Assembly (NCBI GenBank): GCA_016209535.1 | Contig: JACQVW010000009.1 | Span: 1-40,915 of the forward strand | Source of the DNA: Planctomycetota bacterium | GTDB taxonomy: Bacteria; Planctomycetota; UBA8108; SXIK01 | Direction of reading: 5' to 3' | Length of the DNA: 40,915 bases | In this document: positions 22,815-31,512 of the stretch, in pieces | Position numbering within the stretch: the first letter of the stretch is position 1 | Layout: every line of letters starts with the position of its first letter | Made by a program: the position numbers and the translations under genes | Notes under the pieces: model-generated | Seen by the model: the letters and a program-made list of their open reading frames with translations, nothing else | What the model was told of the DNA's origin: nothing | The model's database searches: none

Positions 22815-25800
22815 CTACGAGCACGGCCCTCCGGCGCCGCACGCGAGCCCGTCGGCCGTCGGGTCGGCGCCGCAGGCGGCAGGTCCGGGGGCGGGGATCG
22901 TCGCGGTCCCCGCGAAGAGGTAGTTGAGGATGGTGACCGCGTCGGATATGTCGAGGCGCCCGTCGTCGTTGGCATCCCCCGCGTCGTCGCACGGGAGCGC
23001 GCTGCCGCCGGTGAACAGGAAGGCCAGGGTCGCGATCGGATCGGAGATGTTGACCTTGCCGTCGCCGGTCGCGTCGCCGCGGCGGATGGCGGCGCCCTCC
23101 GGTCCAACCGTCGAGACGTAGACGGCTCGCACGGAGCGGTCCGATGCGAGGCTGACGTCGAGGACCGGGCTCGTGCCCAGGACCGCGGCCCCTCCGCCGG
23201 CGACTTCCCCGCCCTCGTCGGGGTCGGCCGCGACCTCCCAGCGGTCGAAGCGCCACAGCCCGTGGGTCCGCGGCGCCTCGATGCGCAAGGCGGTCGTGCC
23301 CTGGTAGCCCCTGCGGAAGGCGCCTCGCCCGTCGGTCCTGCCGTCCAGGTCCTCCCTCGAGACCGTGATCAGGGGCCTCAGGCCGTCGTTCGCCTCGACG
23401 CGTAGCTCGTGGATATACCGGCTCCTCTCCGAGTAGTCGTACTCGAGCTGGAGGACGAGGTCCTCGACGTCCAACGCAACGCCGTTGTCAGCCGTCGCCT
23501 CCTTGGTGACGATGATCTCCGCCAGGGCGCCGGGACGCGAGTAGAGGAGGACCGCATCCGAGTCGGCGGCGGTGAGCCCGAGCAAGACCCGCAGGAGCGA
23601 TTCCGAGGCGGCGCTGATCGTCGTCTCCGTCCAGCGGCCCGTGAGCCCGTCGTACACCGTGCTCCAGCGGATCGGGTTCACCCGCTCCGTGCGGTAGTGC
23701 GTGAAGAGGTACCCGTGGCCGCCGCTCAGGATCCTCGACTCCCCCGAGTGCTCGAACTTGAGCCGCAGGGTGGCGGTGCCGCCGAGCTCACCCTGCCTCC
23801 GCACCACGAGGTCCTGCGTCCTCAGGCCCACGATCCGCAGGTTCTCCTCGTCCGCGCCGAACAGGTTGCGCCGGCCGAGGTCGATCACCAGCCTGCCCGT
23901 CTCGTTCAGCTCGCGGATCTCCGCCTGAGCGAGGCGGAAGCTGACGGGGGCCGACCGCTGGGGAGCGTTCGCGTTGAGGTCGGTCAAGATCTCGTCGGCG
24001 ATGCGTCCCAGCTCCGCCAGGTAGATCCGCTTGAGGACCTCGAACTTGTCCCGGCCCAACTCGTGGCCGGCGCCGTCGTGCTCGGCGAGGGCCTTGAGCT
24101 CGTCGAAGAGCCGGCCGAGCCTCCAGCTTCCCGTGTAAGTCTTCAGGATCCGGTACTGGTAGGCCTTGGCCATCAGGTACTGGTACCTGAGGAGGCGGTC
24201 CCTCGCCTCGCGGCCCATCTCGACGACGTGGAGCAGGGCCTGGTGGTCGAGCACCGCGAGGACCGAGCTCAGGTTCTGGTCGAGCTTCTGGATCGCGAGG
24301 AGCTTCTCGGTGACGAGCGCGGAGAAGCCGGTGATCGTCTGGAGCGTGGAGGCCAGGCGCTCCGCCAGGAGCTGCTTCTCGTGGCCCAGCTCCTCGAGCT
24401 TCCGGGTGAGCTCGAGGAAGAGGGGGTCGCCGGCCCGGAGCTTCTCGAGCTCGGCCTTGACCTCTTCCACGGCGACCCCGGTGGACTTGAAGACGCCCGC
24501 GACGTTCTTGATCCCCGTGGCCAGGAGCGAGGCGCAGGCGTTGAGCCTCGCGATCCTCGCCTGGCGGTCCTTCTTCGGATCCTTCGTGCCTTCCTCCTGC
24601 TTCTCTTTCAGGCATGCCAGGTAGTTCGTCTCGCGAACCGTCTTGATGACGTCCGGCACACCCTCGAGCCCGGCGGTGGGGTGGTCGGGGTCGAACCTGG
24701 AAAGGAGGTCGAGACCGACGCCCACGTACCCGAGGGCCGGCTGCCCGACAGGGATGACCTTCGTGATCGCGCCGAGCACGCCCACCGCCTTCCGCCACCA
24801 GGGGACCTTGTGCCGGTCCTCGACGTTCTCCTGCGCCCTGCGCTCGAGCTCGGCCTCGAGCCGGCGGAGCTGCGCCGTGAAAGCCAGCAGTTTCGGCTCT
24901 AGCTCATCGGCCTCGAGCTGGAGGACCGGGAGCTCGTCCTGGGCGGCCTCGTAGGCGTCGAGGGCCGCGTCGATCTCCTCCTCGAGCTTCTGCTTTCCCG
25001 CGGCGATCGCGTCGCGCGTGCTCTTGGCCCGGCCGGCGGCGGCCTCTATCCAGTACGCGAGGTAGAGGACGGGGACGGCGCGGTCGATCTCGTTCGTGAA
25101 TGCCGCCAGGTTGGCCTCGAAGGAGAGCATCGGGACCCAGGTCAGGGGATTGCCGAAGTAGTCGAGGTGGCTGTCGATCCGGCCCAGGATCGACTGGATC
25201 TCGCCCTGGAGCTGATCGAAGAGCGACTTCTCGTCCCCGGTGGGGAGGCCGCCCTTGTGGAGATCGATGTACCTCGAGTACTCGGCCAGGCTCTTCCGGA
25301 CCAGGAGAGGATCGCTCCCCAGGTAGAGGTCCTTGAGGTACCGGAGGAAGCTCTGGACCGAGATCGGGTGGAGCCAGGCGCCGGGGTCGGTCACCAGGCT
25401 CACCTGGCCTGGGAAGCCCGTCGGGCGCAAGGCCAGGGGCGACGTGGCGTCCCTGCCGGGGCGACCCGTGACATCCGACACCGTCAACGAGCTGCACGGG
25501 TTGAGGCGCGGTCCGGCCCACACCTTGGACACGATCCCGACCGGCACACCGCCCTCGGTGTCCCGCCCCTTCTGGCCCGCAGGCCCGGGCGTGAAGTCCG
25601 CGAACAGGGAGAGGTCGAGCGTGGACCAGATCGTCCCGCCGTCGCCGCCTTCCCCGGGCTTCGAGTACGGCACCGCGTCTTCGCCGTAGACGATCCTCGA
25701 GCCGCAGAAGACCTCGACCTCGCCGAGCTGGGTATTGTTGCAGGCCTCGTAAACGATGGTCTTGCCCTGATGCGTGCCGCAGGTCTCCGTCCCCGGCCTG

Positions 25801-26968
25801 AGCCCCGTCCCTCCGTCGTGCCCCCCCCTCGCGTCCAGGCCCCTCATGCCGCGGGAGATCAGGCGCTTCCCCGCCGTGGGGTCCGAGTGGAACCGCTCGA
25901 CCTGGATCCACATGTCGGGGCCCTTGGCTCCGTCGAGCCCCTCGTGGACCGCCACCGGGGCAGGCATCGCGGCCTGGGTCACGTCGACGAGCCCGTCTCC
26001 CTCGAAGCGCAGCTCGCGCGCATAGATCCGGACCGTCGCCTGCGGCAGGTGGAGCGGGCTGCGGACGACCACGCGGTCCGCATAGAGGGTGAGCTCCTTG
26101 ACATCCGTGTCGCCCTCGAGGTCGTCGTAGAGGCTCATCTTCTCCGAGCCCGACTCGAAGACGAGCCAGGCGCCCGAGATGCTGACCTTCCTCGTCTTCT
26201 GCCGCCGCTGATTGAGAACTTCCTCCGCGGCGCTCTGCTCCACCCGGATGCGCACGTAGTCGTTCGATTCGGGGTCGATCCGCTCGTCCTCGAAGTGGAT
26301 CGCGGTGTCCTCGGGAGGGAGGCTCGGGAGCGGGCTCACGAGGACCTTGCCCTCGATCGGTGACGAGGGACTCGGCGACGCGGTGAAGGTGACGGTGAAG
26401 TCCGTCCGGTCGGCGGGGTCGGGCGTGTAGCTGAGCTCGCCGCTCGCCGCGTCATAGGCGATCCTCCCTGCGGGCGCAGGGCTCACCGCCATCGCCAGCG
26501 GGGCGCCGGACGCAGGCTCGCCGGGGCTCTCGGGGTCCGACGAGCGTACGACGAGGCGGAGGGTCTTGCCGTGGCGGGCGGTCTGGGCCGGGATGGCCTG
26601 GAAGTAGTAGACCGGGTGGGGCCGGTAATCGAGCGCGAGGGCGGTGATCTTGCCCCGCCGACGAGCGCCTCGACCGCCTCGGGCTCCAGCCAGCCCGGGA
26701 CCCTGGACAGCTCGACACGGTGGAGCCCGGGCTCGAGGCCCCCGGCCGAGGCGCTGGAGACCTGCCAGGGGCCGCCGCCGGCGCGCCAGCGGGCGCCGGC
26801 CGCGATGGCCTCGGCCGGGACGATCGCGACCTGGAGGCTGCCCGCGAGCCAGGCCTCGGATTGGGCTCGCGCGCCTCGGGCCGCGAGGCACGACGCGAGG
26901 ACGAGACCGAGGACGGGGCCGTGAACGGAGCCGTGGAAACTACGGAACCGACGGGTGGATGGCTTCAT
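22815..26968 (-). CDS. Large secreted coiled-coil protein with dockerin-like tail; one frameshift near 26655
   Basis: Reading starts at ATG 26968 (AAAGGAG upstream) with the signal 'MKPSTRRFRSFHGSVHGPVLGLVLASCLAARGARAQ' and a PEGA-like domain 'LQVAIVPAEAIAAGARWRAGGGPWQ…GLEPGLHRVELSRVPGWLEP'. At the GGGG run 26653-26656 the frame must change: with one more G the text continues smoothly 'EALVGGGKITALALDYRPHPVYYFQAIPAQTARHG'. After that about 1,279 residues run uninterrupted: a cadherin-like domain, beta-rich and Gly-rich parts ('GRDTEGG', 'ARGGHDGGTG'), a long alpha/coiled-coil stretch (about bases 25100-23950), a beta domain, and a dockerin-like pair 'RRGDATGDGKVNISDPIATLAFLF' and 'DANDDGRLDISDAVTILNYLF'. 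Total about 1,383 residues. No enzyme motif is recognised. The frameshift is either a real inactivating mutation or a sequencing error. Confidence 0.75.
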
Positions 26969-27458
26969 GGCGGCAGGCTCTCCTTTCGCGAGCATGGGGT
27001 GCCTTGTGAACCCGACCGCCAGGCTTAACGACGTCGCGGCGGAGACCCAGACAGATCACCGCTTCCACGGCCCCTTCGGCGCCCGCGCCATGGCGGACTC
27101 CGTCCTCGAGCCGCAATCGAGCCGGAGCCGCCGGCGATGCCCACTTCCATCGCAGGATGTCGCCCTCGACAGCCCCCGCCTCGACGCCTTTTCGAGGACT
27201 TCCTGGCACCATCCGCCATGGGCAAGGAGCACGCTGCCGATGCGGTGCTCGGAGCACGGGATGCCTCCCGAGCATCCGCAGGGCGTCACGCCCGGCCGGA
27301 CCACGCGTCTCTGTTTCCGGCGAGCAGGGGCCGAGCGAGAAGGACGAGCGCGATCGCGATCAGGAGGACCGGGGGCCTTCAGCCAGGGTCCAGGTCGACT
27401 GGCGAGCCAAACTTGTCGGCACTCCCGGACGGCACGATCGTTCCTCCCGCGGCGGCCG
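26969..27458. other. 490-base intergenic stretch without a recognised gene
   Basis: Lies between two minus-strand dockerin-tailed genes. It holds the Shine-Dalgarno of the large coiled-coil gene next to 26968 and a 13-base palindrome GTGCTC-G-GAGCAC at 27245-27257. On the minus strand, around 27378-27286, a stop-bounded frame reads as a hydrophobic peptide but has no start codon. I see no RNA gene or mobile element. Confidence 0.5.
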
Positions 27459-28391
27459 CTACAAGCACCTCGACGCGCAGCACCCCAGGTCGCCCGGCGT
27501 CGCGTCGTCGCCGCCGCAGGAGGGGCTCGGCGGCGGGACGGGGGGACCGCCGAGGAAGAGGTGGTTCAAGAGGTAGATCGGGTCCGTGATGTTCACGGTC
27601 TCGTTGTCGTCCACGTCGCACGCGTTCAGGCACGGAGGCTCGTCGTTGCCGAGGAAGAGGTAGCCGAGGGCGACGATGGCGTCCGTGATGTCGATCCGGA
27701 GGTCCAGGGCGCAGTCGCCCCGCAGGAAGGGCGCCACGATGCAGCAGAGGATCTCGGCGGGCTGCTCGCGGTCCTGGTCGAGGTCCTTCGGCCCCCCGTC
27801 GTCCTTCCTCGACTGGCCCACGAAGGTGATGGCGTTGTTGACGGGCTGGGCCGATCCGCGCAGGCCGTCGCGGAACTCGATCCCGGCCCGGCGCGGGCTC
27901 GAGGCGGCCTCGGGGACCTGGCACTCGAGGGTGAGGCGCAGGAGCGTCTCCTCCCCCTCGGGCGGGAGCTTCGCCGGCTGCGTGAGGGAGAGGGCGACGG
28001 CGGAGAGGACCCCCTCGTTGTCCGGCCCGCTCGTGATCTCGGTGATGCGGAAGCCGTCGCGGAAGAAGCCGCGAGGGACATCGTCGCCCGCCGTGCCCTC
28101 GAACGTGGCGCCCACGATCCTCGCGCCGCCCGCGGGCCGGAGGCTCAGCGCCCACCCCTGCGCCCCGATCCCCGAGCTCCCCGGGACCTGCCGCGTCGCG
28201 AGCACGACGGCCGCCTCGATCCGGTGGATCGAGAGCGGCTCCCCCTCGACCCTCGAGGGCGCGACGACCCTGAGGTCGAAGTCCGGCGGCAGCGGCGCCT
28301 GCTGAGCCCTCGCGCCGGGGCTCAAGGCAAGCGACGCGATCACGGCGGCAGCGAGAGCCGCGGGGAGCACCCTTCTCGACGATCGTTTCAT
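27459..28391 (-). CDS. Secreted cohesin-like-fold protein with dockerin-like tail
   Basis: 310 residues from ATG 28391, which begins the signal 'MKRSSRRVLPAALAAAVIASLALSPGARAQ'; an upstream GTG at 28406 adds only five residues. The middle (about 35-215) has the layout 'FDLRVVAPSRVEGEPLSI…GIGAQGWALSLRPAGGARIVGATFEGT…GVLSAVALSL…LLRLTLECQVP', common in planctomycete extracellular proteins and resembling cohesin-type beta-sandwiches. The tail (about 235-310) has 'RGDCALDLRIDITDAIVALGYLFLG' and 'CDVDDNETVNITDPIYLLNHLFLGG', two EF-hand-like Ca-binding half-repeats. It is the third dockerin-tailed gene in 12 kb. TATACT at 28420-28425 may be its -10. Likely exported and bound to the cell surface or matrix. 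Confidence 0.8.
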   Translation of the reverse strand: MKRSSRRVLPAALAAAVIASLALSPGARAQQAPLPPDFDLRVVAPSRVEGEPLSIHRIEAAVVLATRQVPGSSGIGAQGWALSLRPAGGARIVGATFEGTAGDDVPRGFFRDGFRITEITSGPDNEGVLSAVALSLTQPAKLPPEGEETLLRLTLECQVPEAASSPRRAGIEFRDGLRGSAQPVNNAITFVGQSRKDDGGPKDLDQDREQPAEILCCIVAPFLRGDCALDLRIDITDAIVALGYLFLGNDEPPCLNACDVDDNETVNITDPIYLLNHLFLGGPPVPPPSPSCGGDDATPGDLGCCASRCL

Positions 28392-28419
28392 GGGGACGAG
28401 GCTCACCTGGAGAGCGTCA

Positions 28420-28425
28420 AGTATA
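28420..28425 (-). promoter_or_regulatory. -10 box (TATACT) for the secreted dockerin-tailed protein
   Basis: TATACT within GGTATACTTG on the minus strand, 28 bases upstream of ATG 28391, in the divergent gap with the heparinase-like gene. The decamer is identical to the one before ATG 21905. Confidence 0.4.
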
Positions 28426-28540
28426 CCTCAAGCCCAGGGCGAGCTGAACCCTGCCCTGCGGAGCGCGACCCGGGGCAGCCCTGCACGGTGGCCGCTCGCC
28501 GCGTCCTGCAGTAGACTCGCGGGCTTTGAGTCAAAAGAGA

Positions 28541-30727
28541 ATGGCCGAGCCTCCCGAAACGCGTTCCAGGTCCCGAGCCCCGGGGACCCTTCGCGCGTGC
28601 GCGCCCGCGGCCTTCGCCTTCCTCGCGATCGCGCTCCCGCTGGCATTCTGGCCCGGACGCCTTGGCTACAGGCACCTCGCCGCAGGCGCAGCGGCGGGGC
28701 TCGGCTGCGCAGCGCTCGCAGCGCTCGCCGCCCCGCCGCTCCGGCGGAAGCGCGCCTTCCTGGCCGCCGCGGCCGCCGGCCTGGCCGCCGCCGGAGCCGG
28801 GAGCGCCGCCGGGCTCTGGAGGGAGGCGCGCGGCCGCGCCCCCTCCCTCGCCGAGGCCTTTCGCCTCGAGCCCGGGGGCACCGTCGAGGCGTTCCTCGAG
28901 CGCCTGCAGCGCCGCCCCCCGAAGGACGTCGCCTCCCTGCTCAAGGCAGCGCCGGAGAAGCGGTCCCGGCGCAGCGACCTCCTCCTCGAGGGCAGGCTCG
29001 AGCTCCACGAGCACGAGCCCGTGTCGGTCCCTCGAGACCTCTCCTGGGACGAGGACCCCTTGAACGACAAGACCTGGCGGTGGACCCTCCACGCCATGCC
29101 CTACGTGGAGTGGCTCACGGACAGCTTCGTGGCCACGCGAGACGGGCGCTTCCTCGAGCGCGCCGAGGACCTCGTGCTCGACTGGATCGAGGACAACCTA
29201 TTCTGCCTCGGCTCGCCGCCGAGCCGCATGAGCTGGCACGACCATGCGACGGCGCTCCGGGTGCGAGCTTGGCTGCCGTTCTGGGAGCAGTGGGTCAAGT
29301 CGCACCTCTTCGATGAGCCGAAAGCGGAGCTCCTGCTCAGGGCCGTCGCCGCGCACGGGGAGCGGCTCGCGAGCGAGGCGTTCTACACGCGCTCCCACAA
29401 CCACGGGATTGACCAGGACGTGGCCCTGATCGCCATCGCCACGGCGTTTCCTGAGCTGAGGAAGGCCCGCGAATGGCGGGATTTAGCCTGCGCCCGTCTG
29501 CGGACCCAGGTCTTCGAGACCATCTCCCCCGCCGGCGTCCACCTGGAGCACTCCGCGGGCTACCACTTCCACACGCTCGGCGTCCTCACGGCCGCCTGCG
29601 ACTTCATGAGCCGCCACGGCATCGCGGTCGAGGGCCTGGATCTCGAGGAGGTGCTCCGGAAGATGGCCCGCGTCGCCGCGTACCTGATTCAGCCCGACGG
29701 CCACATCGTCCCCATCGGCGACACGACCCACGAGCCCTCCCTCGACACGAGCGATCCGGTCCTCGCGCTGCACGCGGAGCGGGACCCCGTCCTCCGCTTC
29801 GCCCTCACCCGCGGGAGGGAAGGGTCTCCCGGCGACGGCTCCGTCGTCTTCGAGCGCGAGGGGTACGCCATCTTCCGCGACGCCTGGCGGCCCGAGCCGG
29901 ACTTCGAGAAGGGCCTCCACGTCGTCCTCACGGCCGCCGCCAACCCCGGCCTGGCGCACAAGCAGGCCGACGACCTCAGCTTCACGTTCTTCGGGCTGGG
30001 GCGCGAGCTCATCGTGGACCCGGGCCACTACAGCTACGACGAGCTGGACCCGGCGCGGCGCTACGCCGTCAGCGCCAGGGCCCACAACGTCGTCCTCGTC
30101 GATGGGGAGGGCTTCTCGGGCTACTCGGCCCGGATCGAGGCCCACGCGCTCCAGGAGGGCCACGCGGTCGTCCAGGCCTCCCACGACAACTACCCGGGGC
30201 TCCGCCACCGGCGCACGCTCCTCTACGTGCGGCCCGCGACGCTCTTCGTCATCGACGAGGTCGGCCCGGCCGGCGCCGGGGGCGGGCCGGCGGCGGCGCG
30301 CGTCTTCGAGCAGCTCTTCCATCTTGGGCCGGGGCTCAAGCCCTTGGTGGGCCCCGGACGCAGCTCCGTGCGGGCCGCCAGCGGCGGCCCCGGCGAGCCC
30401 GGCGTGGAGCTCCGCGTAGTGGCGATGGTGGACGGCAAGGGCACGGCCGAAGTGGTCGAGGGCCAGGCGGAGCCCTTGCAGGGGTGGATCTCGAGGGGCC
30501 ACCGCGACCTGAGGCCCGCGCCCGTCTTGAAGCTCACGGCGCGGGGCGGTCGCGCGACGTTCGCGACCTGGATCGAGGCGAGGGCGTCCGGTGAGACCCA
30601 GCCGGAAGGCGGCGAGGGCCCCTGGTGCCGCGTCGAAGAAGGCTCCATACTGATCCGGTGGCCCGCCGGTGGCGGGACGAGACAAGCCCAGATCCGCCGC
30701 GGAGGCAAGCTGGAGGTGCGCCTTTGA
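28541..30727 (+). CDS. Membrane-anchored heparinase II/III-family polysaccharide lyase-like protein
   Basis: 728 residues from ATG 28541; an in-frame TTG at 28526 is less likely. Two to three hydrophobic segments within about residues 20-95 anchor it. The alpha-toroid part (about 120-420) carries 'NDKTWRWTLHAMPYVEWL', 'SWHDHATALRV', 'YTRSHNHGIDQDVALIAIA' and 'GVHLEHSAGYHFHTL', the conserved Asn-His and Tyr-His surroundings of alginate/heparin lyase families. The beta-sandwich domain (about 430-728) carries 'HKQADDLSFTFFGLGRELIVDPGHYSYD' and 'ARAHNVVLVDG'. Family enzymes cleave uronic-acid polysaccharides by beta-elimination; many homologues sit in polysaccharide clusters and act on the cell's own exopolymer. 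'HKQADD' has Gln where the usual motif has His. The stop overlaps the clpS TTG start. A sugar-nucleotide operon is nearby. Confidence 0.85.
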   Translation: MAEPPETRSRSRAPGTLRACAPAAFAFLAIALPLAFWPGRLGYRHLAAGAAAGLGCAALAALAAPPLRRKRAFLAAAAAGLAAAGAGSAAGLWREARGRAPSLAEAFRLEPGGTVEAFLERLQRRPPKDVASLLKAAPEKRSRRSDLLLEGRLELHEHEPVSVPRDLSWDEDPLNDKTWRWTLHAMPYVEWLTDSFVATRDGRFLERAEDLVLDWIEDNLFCLGSPPSRMSWHDHATALRVRAWLPFWEQWVKSHLFDEPKAELLLRAVAAHGERLASEAFYTRSHNHGIDQDVALIAIATAFPELRKAREWRDLACARLRTQVFETISPAGVHLEHSAGYHFHTLGVLTAACDFMSRHGIAVEGLDLEEVLRKMARVAAYLIQPDGHIVPIGDTTHEPSLDTSDPVLALHAERDPVLRFALTRGREGSPGDGSVVFEREGYAIFRDAWRPEPDFEKGLHVVLTAAANPGLAHKQADDLSFTFFGLGRELIVDPGHYSYDELDPARRYAVSARAHNVVLVDGEGFSGYSARIEAHALQEGHAVVQASHDNYPGLRHRRTLLYVRPATLFVIDEVGPAGAGGGPAAARVFEQLFHLGPGLKPLVGPGRSSVRAASGGPGEPGVELRVVAMVDGKGTAEVVEGQAEPLQGWISRGHRDLRPAPVLKLTARGGRATFATWIEARASGETQPEGGEGPWCRVEEGSILIRWPAGGGTRQAQIRRGGKLEVRL

Positions 30728-31026
30728 ACGGGAAGCTGCCCGGGACCATCGAGAAACCTGCCGTCCACGAGGAGACGGAGACCTCGCCCGACCGGCTCTG
30801 GAACGTGGTCGTGTGGAACGACCCCATCAACCTCATGTCCTACGTCACCTACGTCTTCCAAAAGCTCTTCGGCTACTCCCTCGAGGTCGCCACGAGGCTC
30901 ATGCTCGAGGTCCACCACGAGGGCCGATCCATCGTGGCGACGGTGGAGCGCGAGAAGGGCGAGTACTACGTGGGGAGGCTCCACCAGTACGGGCTCCAGG
31001 CGACCCTCGAGAGGCAAGAAGGGTGA
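30724..31026 (+). CDS. clpS: ATP-dependent Clp protease adaptor ClpS
   Basis: 100 residues from TTG 30724. This start is set by GGAGG at 30712-30716, 7 bases upstream, and by the TTGA overlap with the preceding stop; no ATG is available. The core is 'WNVVVWNDPINLMSYVTYVFQKLFGYSLEVATRLMLEVHHEGRSIVATVEREKGEYYVGRLHQYGLQATLE'. ClpS binds N-degron substrates and hands them to ClpA/ClpC-ClpP. The N-end pocket residues are visible as N32-D33 and H64/H65. The 'NDPINLMSYVTYVFQ' form, with Pro after Asp, is the actinobacterial style of ClpS. It overlaps the DUF2017 gene by GTGA, forming a tight three-gene unit with the heparinase-like gene. No clpA or clpC is in the window. Confidence 0.93.
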   Translation: MNGKLPGTIEKPAVHEETETSPDRLWNVVVWNDPINLMSYVTYVFQKLFGYSLEVATRLMLEVHHEGRSIVATVEREKGEYYVGRLHQYGLQATLERQEG

Positions 31027-31505
31027 CCGTGGAGGCCCGGCGCGACCGCGACGGCACGGTGCGGCTCCTCCTCCCGCGAGCCCAGGGCGCCGTGCTCCGC
31101 TCCCTCCCGGCGCGGCTGCGGAGCGTGCTGACCCGGCCCGACGTCTCGGGCCGCCTCGTCGAGCGCCTCTTCCCGCGGGCCTACTCCGACCCGAGGGAGG
31201 AAGCCGAGTACAAGAGGCTCCTCGGCAAGGACCTGCTCGAGCACCGGCTCAGGACGCTCGCCGTCGTGGAGAAGGCGATGGCCCGCTGGAAGCAGGGGCC
31301 GCGCCGCGTCGAGCTGGCCATCCCCCCGGAGCAGTTTGACCTCTGGCTCTGCTTCGTGAACGACATGCGCCTCGTCCTGGGCATCGAGCTCGGGATCCAG
31401 GACGATACGTGGGAGAAGGCCTTCGATCCCGCCCACCCTCAGGCCGAGGAGATGGCCTTGCTCCACTACCTGACGTGGCTGGAGCAGACGCTGATCGAGG
31501 CGTGA
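31023..31505 (+). CDS. DUF2017 family protein, ClpS-linked
   Basis: 160 residues from GTG 31023, chosen because it overlaps the clpS stop as GTGA and the longer frame upstream reads through clpS. Key stretches are 'LLPRAQGAVLRSLPARLRSVL', 'RLFPRAYSDPREEAEYKRLLGKDLLEHRLRTLAVVEKAM' and 'IPPEQFDLWLCFVNDMRLVLGIELGI…LLHYLTWLEQTLIEA'. This matches DUF2017, a helical protein encoded next to clpS in Actinobacteria; its biochemical role is unknown. A link to N-degron proteolysis follows only from this conserved neighbourhood. Finding the pair in what otherwise looks like a planctomycete is notable. It converges with the L-2-hydroxyglutarate oxidase gene, with 7 bases between stop codons. Confidence 0.83.
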   Translation: MTVEARRDRDGTVRLLLPRAQGAVLRSLPARLRSVLTRPDVSGRLVERLFPRAYSDPREEAEYKRLLGKDLLEHRLRTLAVVEKAMARWKQGPRRVELAIPPEQFDLWLCFVNDMRLVLGIELGIQDDTWEKAFDPAHPQAEEMALLHYLTWLEQTLIEA

Positions 31506-31512
31506 GGCCGCC

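Noticed and set aside
27245-27257. Palindrome GTGCTC-G-GAGCAC in the intergenic gap
   Set aside because: No promoter or gene start close enough to make it meaningful; such short palindromes are expected by chance in GC-rich DNA.
27286-27378. Minus-strand stop-bounded frame encoding a hydrophobic peptide 'PPVLLIAIALVLLARPLLAG'
   Set aside because: It resembles a C-terminal membrane anchor but has no start codon and is not in frame with the dockerin gene upstream; probably chance.
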